From Bacteroidota bacterium (GTDB lineage Bacteria; Bacteroidota; Bacteroidia; Chitinophagales; JADIYW01), in assembly GCA_963169645.1 (NCBI GenBank), contig CAUJCO010000012.1, positions 186,001 through 250,000 of the forward strand: DNA of 64,000 nt, read 5' to 3'. The notes beneath the pieces were generated by a model, which saw nothing but the letters and a program-made list of their open reading frames with translations, was not told the origin of the DNA and searched no databases. Each line of letters begins with the position of its first letter. Positions within the stretch are counted from its first letter, which is position 1. Below, one piece after another: positions 1 through 8,472 of the stretch. The position numbers and the translations under genes were made by a program.

Positions 1-1139
1 TGCGGTGGAACAACACCTTGTGGATTGGTATCTTTGATAACATAGCTTGCGGTGATAAGTTGGTAATTCGCTAAATACATAGAAACAGTTGGCATGGCCA
101 CATCTTCAATTTGCTGCATCATTTCATCTACCAATTGTTTGTTTTCATGATCCATTCCTACATAAAAACCATAACTGGTTGTTTGTTGTATGCCGGACGT
201 AAAATAGTAATTTTTTAATTCGTCTATTTGTGTTGCATTTAATGCAGGTAGCTTGATGTAGCCGTTTTGCTCAAAAAATGCTTGGTGTTCTTTATCTTTA
301 AATAAAGGCTGCATAGTATGGTGGTGTTGTCTGTTTTGATACGCTTTTTCGATAAAATCTTTTTCAGAAAAAGTGGATGGTGTATAAGCAAAAGTTTCAA
401 TTAGCTTACCTATTTTAGGTGCTTGTATAATTTCCGGATAATGCAAAAACAAGTCATCCGGCATGCTGTATTTGGCAATTTGTTTTTTGTTTTTATCGTA
501 ATACAACATAAATAAATCGGCCTCTTTTGGAACTAATCCAATTGTTAATGCAACCCGTTGTTTGTCGGATTGATTTGGCCATGAGGCATGCATGAGCTTA
601 TGATTAAACACAAATGCATCGCCGGCTTTCATCTCTAATGTTTTTAAATAACCATCAAAGGATAGTCGGTCTTTCTCAAATGCAACCGGAAGCGAAGGTG
701 CTCTTAAATTATTTTCTACGATATGACTTCCTTCAATAACTCGGATTGCTCCGTTTTCAGTATTGGTGTCTTGAAGTGGAATCCAAATAGTGAAGGAGCC
801 AAATTTTTCTTCATCGGTTACTGTCCAATCTTGATGTAATGGCAACGGATTATTTTCATTGGGTTCTTTTTTTAAAAAGGATGTTCCCAGTAATTTATAG
901 TCCGTAAAATGAGTTTGCAAGATAGGCGTCAATAATTGTAATATTTCAGCATTTACTTGTTTTTTTAAATCCAAATCATCGTGAAATGAAGTGGAATAAA
1001 ATGCCATTTTTTCTTGACTAAAATGTTTGGTATAAATAGATTGAAGTTGTTGTACAATTTCTTTATTTATAAACGGTATAACAAAGAAACCATTACTATT
1101 TAGTAATTGTTGAAGATATGGTTCTTGAACGGGTAACAT
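1..1139 (-). CDS. Tandem phytanoyl-CoA dioxygenase (PhyH)-like protein, partial
   Basis: The frame is open from the ATG at 1139 to the window edge (about 379 codons, no stop), so the C-terminus is missing. Residues about 10-270 form a complete PhyH-type Fe(II)/2-oxoglutarate oxygenase domain. The iron triad is visible as H102-Q-D104 and H184 (KLMHAS), with R195 placed as the 2-oxoglutarate anchor. From about residue 286 (MQPLFKDKEHQAFFEQNGYI) a second PhyH N-terminus begins, and the window ends just before its expected HxD motif (GVVPP). This is therefore a two-domain protein. The start codon lies one base after the TAG of the upstream PhyH gene (TAG-T-ATG), so the two are almost certainly co-translated. 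The substrate is unknown. PhyH relatives include hydroxylases and halogenases of secondary metabolism. Confidence 0.8.
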   Translation of the reverse strand, partial: MLPVQEPYLQQLLNSNGFFVIPFINKEIVQQLQSIYTKHFSQEKMAFYSTSFHDDLDLKKQVNAEILQLLTPILQTHFTDYKLLGTSFLKKEPNENNPLPLHQDWTVTDEEKFGSFTIWIPLQDTNTENGAIRVIEGSHIVENNLRAPSLPVAFEKDRLSFDGYLKTLEMKAGDAFVFNHKLMHASWPNQSDKQRVALTIGLVPKEADLFMLYYDKNKKQIAKYSMPDDLFLHYPEIIQAPKIGKLIETFAYTPSTFSEKDFIEKAYQNRQHHHTMQPLFKDKEHQAFFEQNGYIKLPALNATQIDELKNYYFTSGIQQTTSYGFYVGMDHENKQLVDEMMQQIEDVAMPTVSMYLANYQLITASYVIKDTNPQGVVPP

Positions 1140-1140
1140 A

Positions 1141-2055
1141 CTATGAAAAAATTGATTTTATTTTTTCCAATATTCCGCTACTTTCGTTTACTTCATCAAT
1201 CCTTTTTCCATAAATTCCTTTATCAAATTCTGTAATCGACATATTAAAAGGACGATATGAAAAAGATTTTAAAGTTTGTACATTATCTGCTTTCTTCCAA
1301 GGATTAAATTCCATGTAAAAATTTACATCAGCTTCCAATACTTCTACTTTTTTATTACTCTTTGCTAAATCCATGTGATAATGGATAGAAGTTTCTTCTT
1401 CCGGTATTAAAATTAATTGAATTGCTAAACGTAATTCTTCTTTTTTATTGATAGCTGAATAGTGCACAATGCTATCATCTAAAATAACGGCTTCACCGGC
1501 CTTTACGTTCATTGGTACTAAATATTTTTCAATGATATCGTGTTTGATATTTTCCAATTCCCAAGGAATCATAGGGCCTCTTACTTTTCCAAATCGTTTG
1601 TGTGAGCCGGGCACAACTTGCAGTGTTCCGTTTTCTTCATTGCTATCTACTAATGGACACCAAATGGAAACAGATGTACTTTTAGTCTCATCCACAAAAG
1701 CCCAATTTTGATGTAGCGGTACTTCACCATTATTTGTTTTCTTGCGAATAAAGTTGGCAATAATTGGTTTATAATTGGCTAAGTATTTTTGAAAATGCGG
1801 CTCAAATGTTTGCGTAATTACTTTATATACTAAACGCTTGTAGTCGATGTTTTTATCAATAAACGTAAAATCATACGTGATAGTGTCTTTAATTCCGGCA
1901 TCTTCCGATTGTATTAATCCACCGCTTTGTGCAATTGTGTCAAAATATTGTTGCCGTAAATGTTGAACTTCTTCTTGATTTAGAAATGGAACAATGACAT
2001 ACCCATCGTGTTGAAATTGTTCTTCTAATGTATTGTCGCGTAATACTGGTCGCAT
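1141..2055 (-). CDS. PhyH-family dioxygenase-like protein with altered iron motif
   Basis: A 304-residue single PhyH-like domain and the first gene of the minus-strand pair. The usual HxD iron motif reads H115-Q-N117, so the acidic ligand is Asn (codons CAT CAA AAT). The distal His is H198 (IVHYS) and the likely 2-oxoglutarate Arg is R209 (LRLA). The neighbouring gene keeps HQD at the same place. An Asn ligand could weaken iron binding, change the chemistry or leave a non-catalytic partner; I cannot tell which. A Bacteroidota -7 element (2075-2082, minus) lies about 20 bp upstream of the ATG. The plus-strand methyltransferase/prenyltransferase genes diverge from the same intergenic region. 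Confidence 0.8.
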   Translation of the reverse strand: MRPVLRDNTLEEQFQHDGYVIVPFLNQEEVQHLRQQYFDTIAQSGGLIQSEDAGIKDTITYDFTFIDKNIDYKRLVYKVITQTFEPHFQKYLANYKPIIANFIRKKTNNGEVPLHQNWAFVDETKSTSVSIWCPLVDSNEENGTLQVVPGSHKRFGKVRGPMIPWELENIKHDIIEKYLVPMNVKAGEAVILDDSIVHYSAINKKEELRLAIQLILIPEEETSIHYHMDLAKSNKKVEVLEADVNFYMEFNPWKKADNVQTLKSFSYRPFNMSITEFDKGIYGKRIDEVNESSGILEKIKSIFS

Positions 2056-2074
2056 AGATAGTAGGTATATAATT

Positions 2075-2082
2075 CAAATTTA
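2075..2082 (-). promoter_or_regulatory. Bacteroidota -7 element for the PhyH pair
   Basis: TAAATTTG on the minus strand matches TAnnTTTG exactly and lies 20 bp before the ATG at 2055. No convincing -33 TTTG was identified. Confidence 0.5.
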
Positions 2083-2132
2083 GTATTTTCGTAAGACTAT
2101 ACCAATACTAAAAACTGAGTAATAAAGTCGAT

Positions 2133-3023
2133 ATGTCGTTCTTGGATAAATTTAAATTTTCGAAAAATACAACAGCGCATCCGGCGAATGTAGGCGCATT
2201 TTATAATCAACATCATACTGCTTTTTTACAAGTATATGGCGAAATTATTCAAGCGTTTAGAACAAATAATTTAAGCAATATCTTGGATTATCAAATTCAA
2301 AGTATTGGATTGAAAAAGGAACATCGTGTTTTAGATGCAGGTTGTGGCGTTTGCGGACCGGCTCGTTATTTTGCAAAAAATGTGCAATGTACAATTGATG
2401 CTGTTACTGTTTCTGAGGTGCAATTGCAATTTGCGAAAGATAAGATTCAGGAAGAGCAACTGCAACATTTGGTGCAGCCTCATTTACACGATTATCATTT
2501 AGTAGATAAGTTATTTCCAAAAGAAACATTTGATATCGCCTATTTTTTGGAATCATTTGGACATTCTACCGATAAAGAAAAATTGTTGAGAGCAATCTGG
2601 AAGGTGTTAAAGCCTGGTGGCGAAGTGTATATAAAAGACTTATTCCGACGCATTTCGAATAATAAATTTGTGCAATTTAAAATTGATGGCGAGATAAAAA
2701 AAATCAATAAAGCATATTATTACGACGTAGCTGATTTGAATGATTTCTTGACTTTAGTACGGAAAATTGGATATGTAGTAGTATTTGTAAAAACAATTGA
2801 TATCCCATTAGAAGATTTTGAAAACCTTTCTATCTCCAATGAATTCCAAGAATTAACCGGCATTGCTAAAATTGATAATTGGGAAAAGTATATTTTTCCC
2901 ATCGACTTTTTTGAAGTGAAATTATATAAACCGGAATACGATATTAAAAAAGGAATGCATCGTTATTTCTTGCAGAATATATTTCAAATGCAAATGAATC
3001 ACGTTGAAAAAAATAACCTTTAA
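2133..3023 (+). CDS. Class I SAM-dependent methyltransferase
   Basis: 296 residues. The SAM-binding motif I is VLDAGCGVCG at about residues 65-74. It is followed by a typical post-I acidic region and the late motif VLKPGGEVYIKDLF. The overall layout (small helical N-terminus, then a Rossmann fold) resembles the family containing tocopherol, sarcosine and cyclopropane-type methyltransferases. The substrate cannot be read. The UbiA-like prenyltransferase starts two bases after the stop codon, so the two are probably translated together and may act on the same prenylated or aromatic product. The divergent PhyH genes may belong to the same pathway (inference from context). Confidence 0.85.
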   Translation: MSFLDKFKFSKNTTAHPANVGAFYNQHHTAFLQVYGEIIQAFRTNNLSNILDYQIQSIGLKKEHRVLDAGCGVCGPARYFAKNVQCTIDAVTVSEVQLQFAKDKIQEEQLQHLVQPHLHDYHLVDKLFPKETFDIAYFLESFGHSTDKEKLLRAIWKVLKPGGEVYIKDLFRRISNNKFVQFKIDGEIKKINKAYYYDVADLNDFLTLVRKIGYVVVFVKTIDIPLEDFENLSISNEFQELTGIAKIDNWEKYIFPIDFFEVKLYKPEYDIKKGMHRYFLQNIFQMQMNHVEKNNL

Positions 3024-3025
3024 TT

Positions 3026-4030
3026 TTGTCTTTCTTACAAAAAATACAACATCGAATATGGAATAATGCACAATATAAATTTAGCATTGTGTTTTGCAGT
3101 ATTTATGTGGTATTGTTTAATGGAAAAATAATTCCATCAAATATTTTGTGGCTTATTTTTATTTCCATTTTATTGTCAATTGGTGTTGCCGGAATTGGAT
3201 ATGTATGGAATGATATCTATGATTATAAAGACGATGTTAAAAATAATAAGCGTAATCTATTTATTAATTTGTCCAGATTAAATTCTACACTTTTAGTTGT
3301 ACTATTACTTTGCTTGTCCATTTTGCCATGGTTTATTTTGCCCTTCGATTTTAATTCGTTGCTACTTATTTCTTTAGAATTTTTTCTGTTTATGGTATAT
3401 GCATTACCACCTTTTCGATTAAAAGAAAGAGGTGTTTTAGGTTTGCTTACAGATGCGATGTATGCACAAGTTATTCCGTGTTTATTGGCTTCTTATACGT
3501 ATGCTAAAATATCAGGCGGTGTTACTATTAGTCTAACATTTGTGCTTGTTTATATAAGTTGGTTGTTATTGATGGGCGTTCGTAATATCATCAATCATCA
3601 AATAGAAGATTATGAAAATGACATCAACACCAATACGCAAACTTTTGTTACTAAAGTAGGTTTTCAAAAAAGTTATCAATTGGTTTTGCGGTATTTAGTT
3701 CCAATCGAATTATTGATTTTTTTTATTGTTTTGTATTCTCTACCATCTACACAACATATCTTTATTTTTGCATATATAATGTATATCATCGCCTATTATA
3801 TAAAAGAAAAAATTGCTCAAAAGGATATTTTATCGAATGTCAATTTCCGTTATGATTTTTTTAATAAGCAACTACTGAATGAGTTTTATGAAATTCATCT
3901 ACCTTTATTATTACTGCTGTATTTTAGCTACTTTGAACACTTTTTTATTTGGATATTAATAGTTAATCTAATTCTATTTTTACCTATTTACTATCGTTAC
4001 ACAATTGGGTTTTTTAAGAAATATTTTTAA
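3026..4030 (+). CDS. UbiA-family prenyltransferase
   Basis: A 334-residue polytopic membrane protein with both Mg-prenyl-diphosphate motifs of the UbiA superfamily: NDIYDYKDD (NDxxDxxxD) near residue 62 and DYEND (DxxxD) near residue 195. The start is TTG at 3026, two bases after the methyltransferase stop; no in-frame ATG occurs early enough to keep the first membrane segment. Known members prenylate aromatic rings (ubiquinone, menaquinone, haem O, chlorophyll). None of the neighbours identifies the acceptor, and no other quinone genes are nearby, so this looks like an accessory or secondary pathway. Confidence 0.85.
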   Translation: MSFLQKIQHRIWNNAQYKFSIVFCSIYVVLFNGKIIPSNILWLIFISILLSIGVAGIGYVWNDIYDYKDDVKNNKRNLFINLSRLNSTLLVVLLLCLSILPWFILPFDFNSLLLISLEFFLFMVYALPPFRLKERGVLGLLTDAMYAQVIPCLLASYTYAKISGGVTISLTFVLVYISWLLLMGVRNIINHQIEDYENDINTNTQTFVTKVGFQKSYQLVLRYLVPIELLIFFIVLYSLPSTQHIFIFAYIMYIIAYYIKEKIAQKDILSNVNFRYDFFNKQLLNEFYEIHLPLLLLLYFSYFEHFFIWILIVNLILFLPIYYRYTIGFFKKYF

Positions 4031-4110
4031 CGTAATTCGCTGATTGAACTTAATTCTTTTATATACCATTTACTTATTCAGTATATTTGTTATTGATTTA
4101 AATCTATACC

Positions 4111-4395
4111 ATGCAAATTCAACATCAACAAAAAACAATAGGCGATTTTTATATTCTAAACGAACGAAATGAAAAAGTGGCAGATATGTCCTATGTGATG
4201 AAAAATGAACAAGTGATGGTTATTGAGCATACCAATGTAGATAAAAGTCTTGCCGGACAAGGAATAGGGAAGAAGTTAGTGGATGCAGGTGTGCAATATG
4301 CACGCAGTAATAAATTAACCATTATTCCGGAATGTCCATATGCATTGGCTGTTTTTGAGAAAACACCGGATTATGCGGATGTCTGGGAAAAATAA
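4111..4395 (+). CDS. Small GNAT-type N-acetyltransferase (COG2388-like)
   Basis: 94 residues. The acetyl-CoA-binding loop is LAGQGIGKKLV at about residues 48-56, followed by the helix VDAGVQYARS. The C-terminal part IIPECPYALAVFEKTPDY is characteristic of the short one-domain family related to human GTN/YidJ. The family often has no known substrate. It is a stand-alone gene on the same strand as its neighbours. Confidence 0.8.
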   Translation: MQIQHQQKTIGDFYILNERNEKVADMSYVMKNEQVMVIEHTNVDKSLAGQGIGKKLVDAGVQYARSNKLTIIPECPYALAVFEKTPDYADVWEK

Positions 4396-4426
4396 TGTCC
4401 TACAGTAATTTAATTTTTTTGATAAC

Positions 4427-4723
4427 ATGATTGTTTACACACTTACCGCAAATATAGATGAAGACGTAGCAGACGAATGGCTACATTGGATGAAATCAGA
4501 AATTTTACATTTTGTGCAGGAAACACATTTGTTGGTGGAATACAAAGTATTTAAAGTGTTAAACGACCAAGAAGGTGTAACGTTTACGTTTCAATTATTC
4601 TTTGCAAATGAGACCATTTATCAGCAATTTATTACGCATCATCATGCCCAATTTGCAGCCAAAATAAATGCACGTTATACCGATAAAGCAGTATATTTTA
4701 ATACGCTTTTACAGTTACTTTAG
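4427..4723 (+). CDS. DUF4286 family protein
   Basis: 98 residues starting MIVYTLTANIDEDVADEWLHW. The ferredoxin-like dimeric alpha/beta pattern (TANIDEDVADEWLHWM, then VTFTFQLFFA) matches the Bacteroidota-wide DUF4286 family. Function is unknown. It lies 31 bp after the GNAT gene and may share its transcript. Confidence 0.75.
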   Translation: MIVYTLTANIDEDVADEWLHWMKSEILHFVQETHLLVEYKVFKVLNDQEGVTFTFQLFFANETIYQQFITHHHAQFAAKINARYTDKAVYFNTLLQLL

Positions 4724-4941
4724 CATTTCTTGTTTTACATATTTTCTTAAGGTTATTTCTCTTTATTTGATTTTTATTTAGGATTCTATTCCTTAATAGT
4801 TATTCTTTTTGAAATTTTCATTCAAAAGTTGTAAACATCAGTTTGTAATTATTTGAAAACTTTTTTGTTTTCTAAAAATATCATAATATTGATTATCAGT
4901 TAATTGTAATTTTTTATTGAAAATTATACTAAGATTAGGTA

Positions 4942-4971
4942 TTGTTGAAAGTGTATGTTTTTGTATTTTTG
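4942..4971 (+). promoter_or_regulatory. Bacteroidota-type promoter for nrdJ
   Basis: The -7 element TATTTTTG (4964-4971) is an exact TAnnTTTG, with TTG trinucleotides about 16 and 19 bases upstream (4942-4947) as the -33 candidate. The predicted start of transcription leaves a leader of about 28 nt. The preceding AT-rich gap from 4724 shows nothing resembling a cobalamin riboswitch. Confidence 0.55.
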
Positions 4972-5002
4972 TTGCATTCCCTAATTTAATAATACCATAA
5001 AA

Positions 5003-7558
5003 ATGAAAACAATTGATATTCCTTCCAAACAACAAACGTACACTCAAGATGAAGCCTTCGCAGCTACCTTGAAATATTTTAAAGGTGACGATTTAGCAGC
5101 CAGAGTGTGGCTAAATAAATATGCATTAAAAGATTCTGATGGCAATATCTTCGAAAAAACACCGGACGATATGCACCATAGAATTGCAGCTGAAATTGCC
5201 CGCGTTGAAGCCAAATATGCGAATCCAATGTCGCAACAAGCTATTTTTGATTTAATTAAAGATTTTCGCTACATCATTCCACAAGGTAGCCCAATGACCG
5301 GCATTGGAAATCCATATCAAATAGCTTCCTTGTCGAATTGTTTCGTAATTGGCAATAGCGAGGATTCTGATTCGTATGGCGGCATTATGAAAATTGATGA
5401 AGAACAAGTGCAATTAATGAAACGTCGCGGTGGTGTTGGACATGATTTATCACATATTCGTCCCAAAGGTTCTGCTGTAAAAAATTCTGCGTTAACGTCA
5501 ACCGGATTAGTACCTTTCATGGAACGATATTCCAACTCTACACGAGAAGTTGCTCAAGATGGCCGTCGTGGAGCATTGATGTTATCGGTGTCCATTGCTC
5601 ATCCGGATGCAGAAGATTTTATTGATGCTAAATTAGAACAAGGAAAAGTAACCGGTGCAAATATTTCTGTACGCATCAACGATGCATTCATGCAAGCTGT
5701 AGAAAAGAATAAACCATTTGTTCAACAATTTCCAATTAAAAGTGCTATTCCAAAATTTAAAAAAGAAATAGATGCCACCGCTTTATGGAAAAAAATTGTT
5801 CATAATGCATGGAAATCTGCTGAGCCGGGCATTTTATTTTGGGACACGATTATTAACGAGTCTTTACCGGATTGCTATGCCGATTTGGGCTTCCAAACCG
5901 TTTCTACCAATCCATGCGGCGAAATTCCACTTTGCCCTTACGATTCTTGTCGTTTATTGGCAATTAATTTATTGTCGTATGTAGAACAACCTTTTACAAA
6001 ACACGCTCGTTTTAATTGGGATTTATTTAAGCAACATGTTGCCGTTGCACAGCGTATGATGGATGATATTATTGATTTAGAATTAGAAAAGATAGATGCT
6101 ATCTTGGAAAAAATTCATCAAGACCCGGAAGAGGAAGCCATAAAACATACAGAAATCAATCTTTGGACAAAAATAAAAGAGAAATCCATACAAGGTAGAA
6201 GAACAGGAATTGGCATTACTGCAGAAGGTGACATGTTGGCAGCTCTTGGTTTGCGTTATGGTAGTGATGAAGCAATTGATTTTTCTGTGAACGTACATAA
6301 AACATTGGCCATTGAAGCATACAGAGCATCGGTTCATACTGCCAAAGAGCGTGGTGCATTTGAGATATTTGATGCAGAACGTGAAAAAAATAATCCGTTT
6401 ATGTTGCGTTTAAAAGAAGCGGATTCACAATTGTATTACGAAATGTTGGAGTATGGTAGAAGAAATATTGCATTGCTTACTATTGCACCAACCGGTACAA
6501 CCAGTTTAATGTCGCAAACTTCTTCCGGAATCGAACCAGTCTTTTTGCCGGTTTATAAACGCAGAAGAAAAGTAAATCCAAATGATAAAAATGTACGCAT
6601 TGATTTTGTTGATGAAGTAGGTGATTCATGGGAAGAATATGTTGTTTTCCATCATCGTTTTAAAGAGTGGATGGAAATTAATGGTTACAATACCAATCGC
6701 AATTTTACACAAGAAGAATTGGATGAACTAGTGAAGAAATCACCTTATTATAAAGCAACGTCCAATGATGTGGATTATTTGAAAAAAGTGCAGATGCAAG
6801 GTGCTATCCAAAAATGGGTAGACCATTCTATCAGTGTTACGATAAATATGCCGAATGATGTAACAGAAGAATTAGTAGGTGAGTGTTATATGGAAGCGTG
6901 GAAAGCAGGTTGCAAAGGTGTTACCGTTTATAGAGATGGCTCTCGTTCCGGTGTATTAATAAGTACAGAGGAGAAAAAAGATAAGGATTTATCTTCAATG
7001 GATGATTCTTATTTTCCACTCACTCGTCCGGTAACCCTGAAAGCCGATGTGGTACGTTTCCAAAATAATAAAGATAAATGGATTGCCTTCATCGGCTTAG
7101 TAGATAATAAACCGTATGAAATATTTACAGGCTTGAGTGATGATGAAGATGGCATTTTATTGCCACGTTGGGTAAACGAAGGTGTTATAATTAAAAATAA
7201 AGAAAATGATGGAACATCGAGATATGATTTCCAATATAAAAATCAGCGCGGTTATAAAACAACGATAGAAGGATTGTCGTATAAATTTAATCCGGAATAT
7301 TGGAATTATGCCAAGTTAATTTCCGGTACTTTGCGTCATGGAATGCCTATTGAAAATGTTGTAGATTTAATTGGAAGTTTAGACTTAGATGAAGCGATTA
7401 ATACATGGAAAAATGGTGTAGCACGTGCTTTGAAACGCTATGTTCCGGATGGTACTTTATCTACTAAATCTAAATGTCCGAATTGTGGTTCCGTGAATCA
7501 ACAATACTTAGAAGGTTGCTTAACATGTAAAGATTGCGGTGCTTCCAGATGCGGATAG
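5003..7558 (+). CDS. nrdJ: Adenosylcobalamin-dependent (class II) ribonucleoside-diphosphate reductase
   Basis: 851 residues; reduces ribonucleotides to deoxyribonucleotides using adenosylcobalamin to start the radical. Visible features: the substrate-site Cys in SLSNCFVIGNS (C113), the finger-loop motif NPCGEIPL (C305), the GGVGHDLSHIRPKGS and RRGALMLSVSIAHPD blocks typical of NrdJ, a TSCPD-type region near residue 650-790, and a C-terminal zinc-ribbon/redox tail with two CxxC pairs (CPNC, CKDC) ending CGASRCG. Length fits the family. It forms its own transcript, with a promoter at 4942-4971 and a strong terminator at 7587-7627. It implies that the cell makes or imports B12. No metal-dependent reductase is seen in this window. 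Confidence 0.95.
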   Translation: MKTIDIPSKQQTYTQDEAFAATLKYFKGDDLAARVWLNKYALKDSDGNIFEKTPDDMHHRIAAEIARVEAKYANPMSQQAIFDLIKDFRYIIPQGSPMTGIGNPYQIASLSNCFVIGNSEDSDSYGGIMKIDEEQVQLMKRRGGVGHDLSHIRPKGSAVKNSALTSTGLVPFMERYSNSTREVAQDGRRGALMLSVSIAHPDAEDFIDAKLEQGKVTGANISVRINDAFMQAVEKNKPFVQQFPIKSAIPKFKKEIDATALWKKIVHNAWKSAEPGILFWDTIINESLPDCYADLGFQTVSTNPCGEIPLCPYDSCRLLAINLLSYVEQPFTKHARFNWDLFKQHVAVAQRMMDDIIDLELEKIDAILEKIHQDPEEEAIKHTEINLWTKIKEKSIQGRRTGIGITAEGDMLAALGLRYGSDEAIDFSVNVHKTLAIEAYRASVHTAKERGAFEIFDAEREKNNPFMLRLKEADSQLYYEMLEYGRRNIALLTIAPTGTTSLMSQTSSGIEPVFLPVYKRRRKVNPNDKNVRIDFVDEVGDSWEEYVVFHHRFKEWMEINGYNTNRNFTQEELDELVKKSPYYKATSNDVDYLKKVQMQGAIQKWVDHSISVTINMPNDVTEELVGECYMEAWKAGCKGVTVYRDGSRSGVLISTEEKKDKDLSSMDDSYFPLTRPVTLKADVVRFQNNKDKWIAFIGLVDNKPYEIFTGLSDDEDGILLPRWVNEGVIIKNKENDGTSRYDFQYKNQRGYKTTIEGLSYKFNPEYWNYAKLISGTLRHGMPIENVVDLIGSLDLDEAINTWKNGVARALKRYVPDGTLSTKSKCPNCGSVNQQYLEGCLTCKDCGASRCG

Positions 7559-7586
7559 AATAGTATTTTTTCATTTATTCTATAAT

Positions 7587-7627
7587 AAAAATCAAACAGT
7601 AAGATATCTTGTTGTTTGATTTTTTTG
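7587..7627 (+). terminator. Intrinsic terminator after nrdJ
   Basis: A 12-bp stem (AAAAATCAAACA at 7587-7598 pairing with TGTTTGATTTTT at 7613-7624) encloses a second palindrome, AAGATATCTT, and runs into a T tract. Confidence 0.8.
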
Positions 7628-7705
7628 TTTTATATGGTTTTTGATTTTTAAGTTAGCTTAAAAATTTTATTTAGCTATATTTATCTTTTTTGCCATCTTT
7701 GATGC

Positions 7706-8469
7706 ATGAAAAAACTTTTTTTGTTGGTTTGTGTTGTGTATATTTTAGTGTGTGGTCAAAGCCGGAAATAGATACTTTGATAGAGCCTATTTCTACAGAT
7801 AGGCCAGACCAGTCAGAATCTTCTGCTGCTGTACCATTTAAGCATTTTCAAATGGAATTTGGGATGAACATAGAAAGTACAGAGAAGGAGCTACAATATG
7901 TGCATCCAACTATTCTATGGCGAGTAGGAATATTAAAAGCCACGGAGTTACGATTAACTACCGATGTTGTTTCACAAAAAGATACATCCGGAAAATACAA
8001 TGTAGGATTAGCTCCTATGTCAATTGGTTTTAAAACCAATGTATGTGCAGCACGTAAAGCACGTCCTTCTATCGGAATTTTGAGCTCAATAGTGATACCT
8101 TATCTTTCTACTAAAAATGTACGAACACGATATTTTGCTCCAGCGTTTCGTTTAGCTTTCGATCACGATTTTAAGAAAGATATTTCTTTAGGATACAATG
8201 CCGGTATAGAATGGGATGGCTTTTCACCACAACCGGCATTTATTTACACAATTGTCAATGGCTTTGGACTTAAGAAAAATTGGAGTATATATTATGAATT
8301 TTATGGTTCCATTCCAATACATCAAAAAAGTACACATAATTGGAATGCCGGCATTACGTATGTAATAAAAAATACGATGCAAGTAGATGTGTCCGGAGGT
8401 TTCCAATTGTATCCATTTGCAAAAGGTTGGTTTGCATCTATTGGCTACTCATTCAGAATTCCCAATTAA
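7706..8469 (+). pseudogene. Outer-membrane MetA-pathway/transporter-like protein, apparent frameshift
   Basis: The mature part, from about 7765 to the stop at 8469, reads STDRPDQSESSAAVP followed by beta-barrel-like strands and ends with the aromatic GYSFRIPN. This matches the outer-membrane family called putative MetA-pathway of phenol degradation (PF13557-like). Its own frame has no signal peptide: it can only start at TTG 7690 and reads through an implausible N-terminus. An adjacent frame opens with ATG 7706 and encodes a textbook signal peptide, MKKLFLLVCVVYILVCGQS, but hits TAG after CGQSRK. Joining the two needs one extra base around 7755-7770. Either the gene is broken or one base is missing from the assembly; the body is otherwise intact, which favours a recent or artefactual lesion. 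Confidence 0.65.
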
Positions 8470-8472
8470 AGC

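Noticed and set aside
4724..4963. Cobalamin riboswitch upstream of nrdJ
   Set aside because: The 240-base AT-rich stretch shows no B12-box-like GCCACTG-type element or conserved stems.
7690..8469. Programmed frameshift in the outer-membrane protein
   Set aside because: No slippery heptamer followed by a stem-loop is seen at the change of frame; a simple one-base lesion is more likely.
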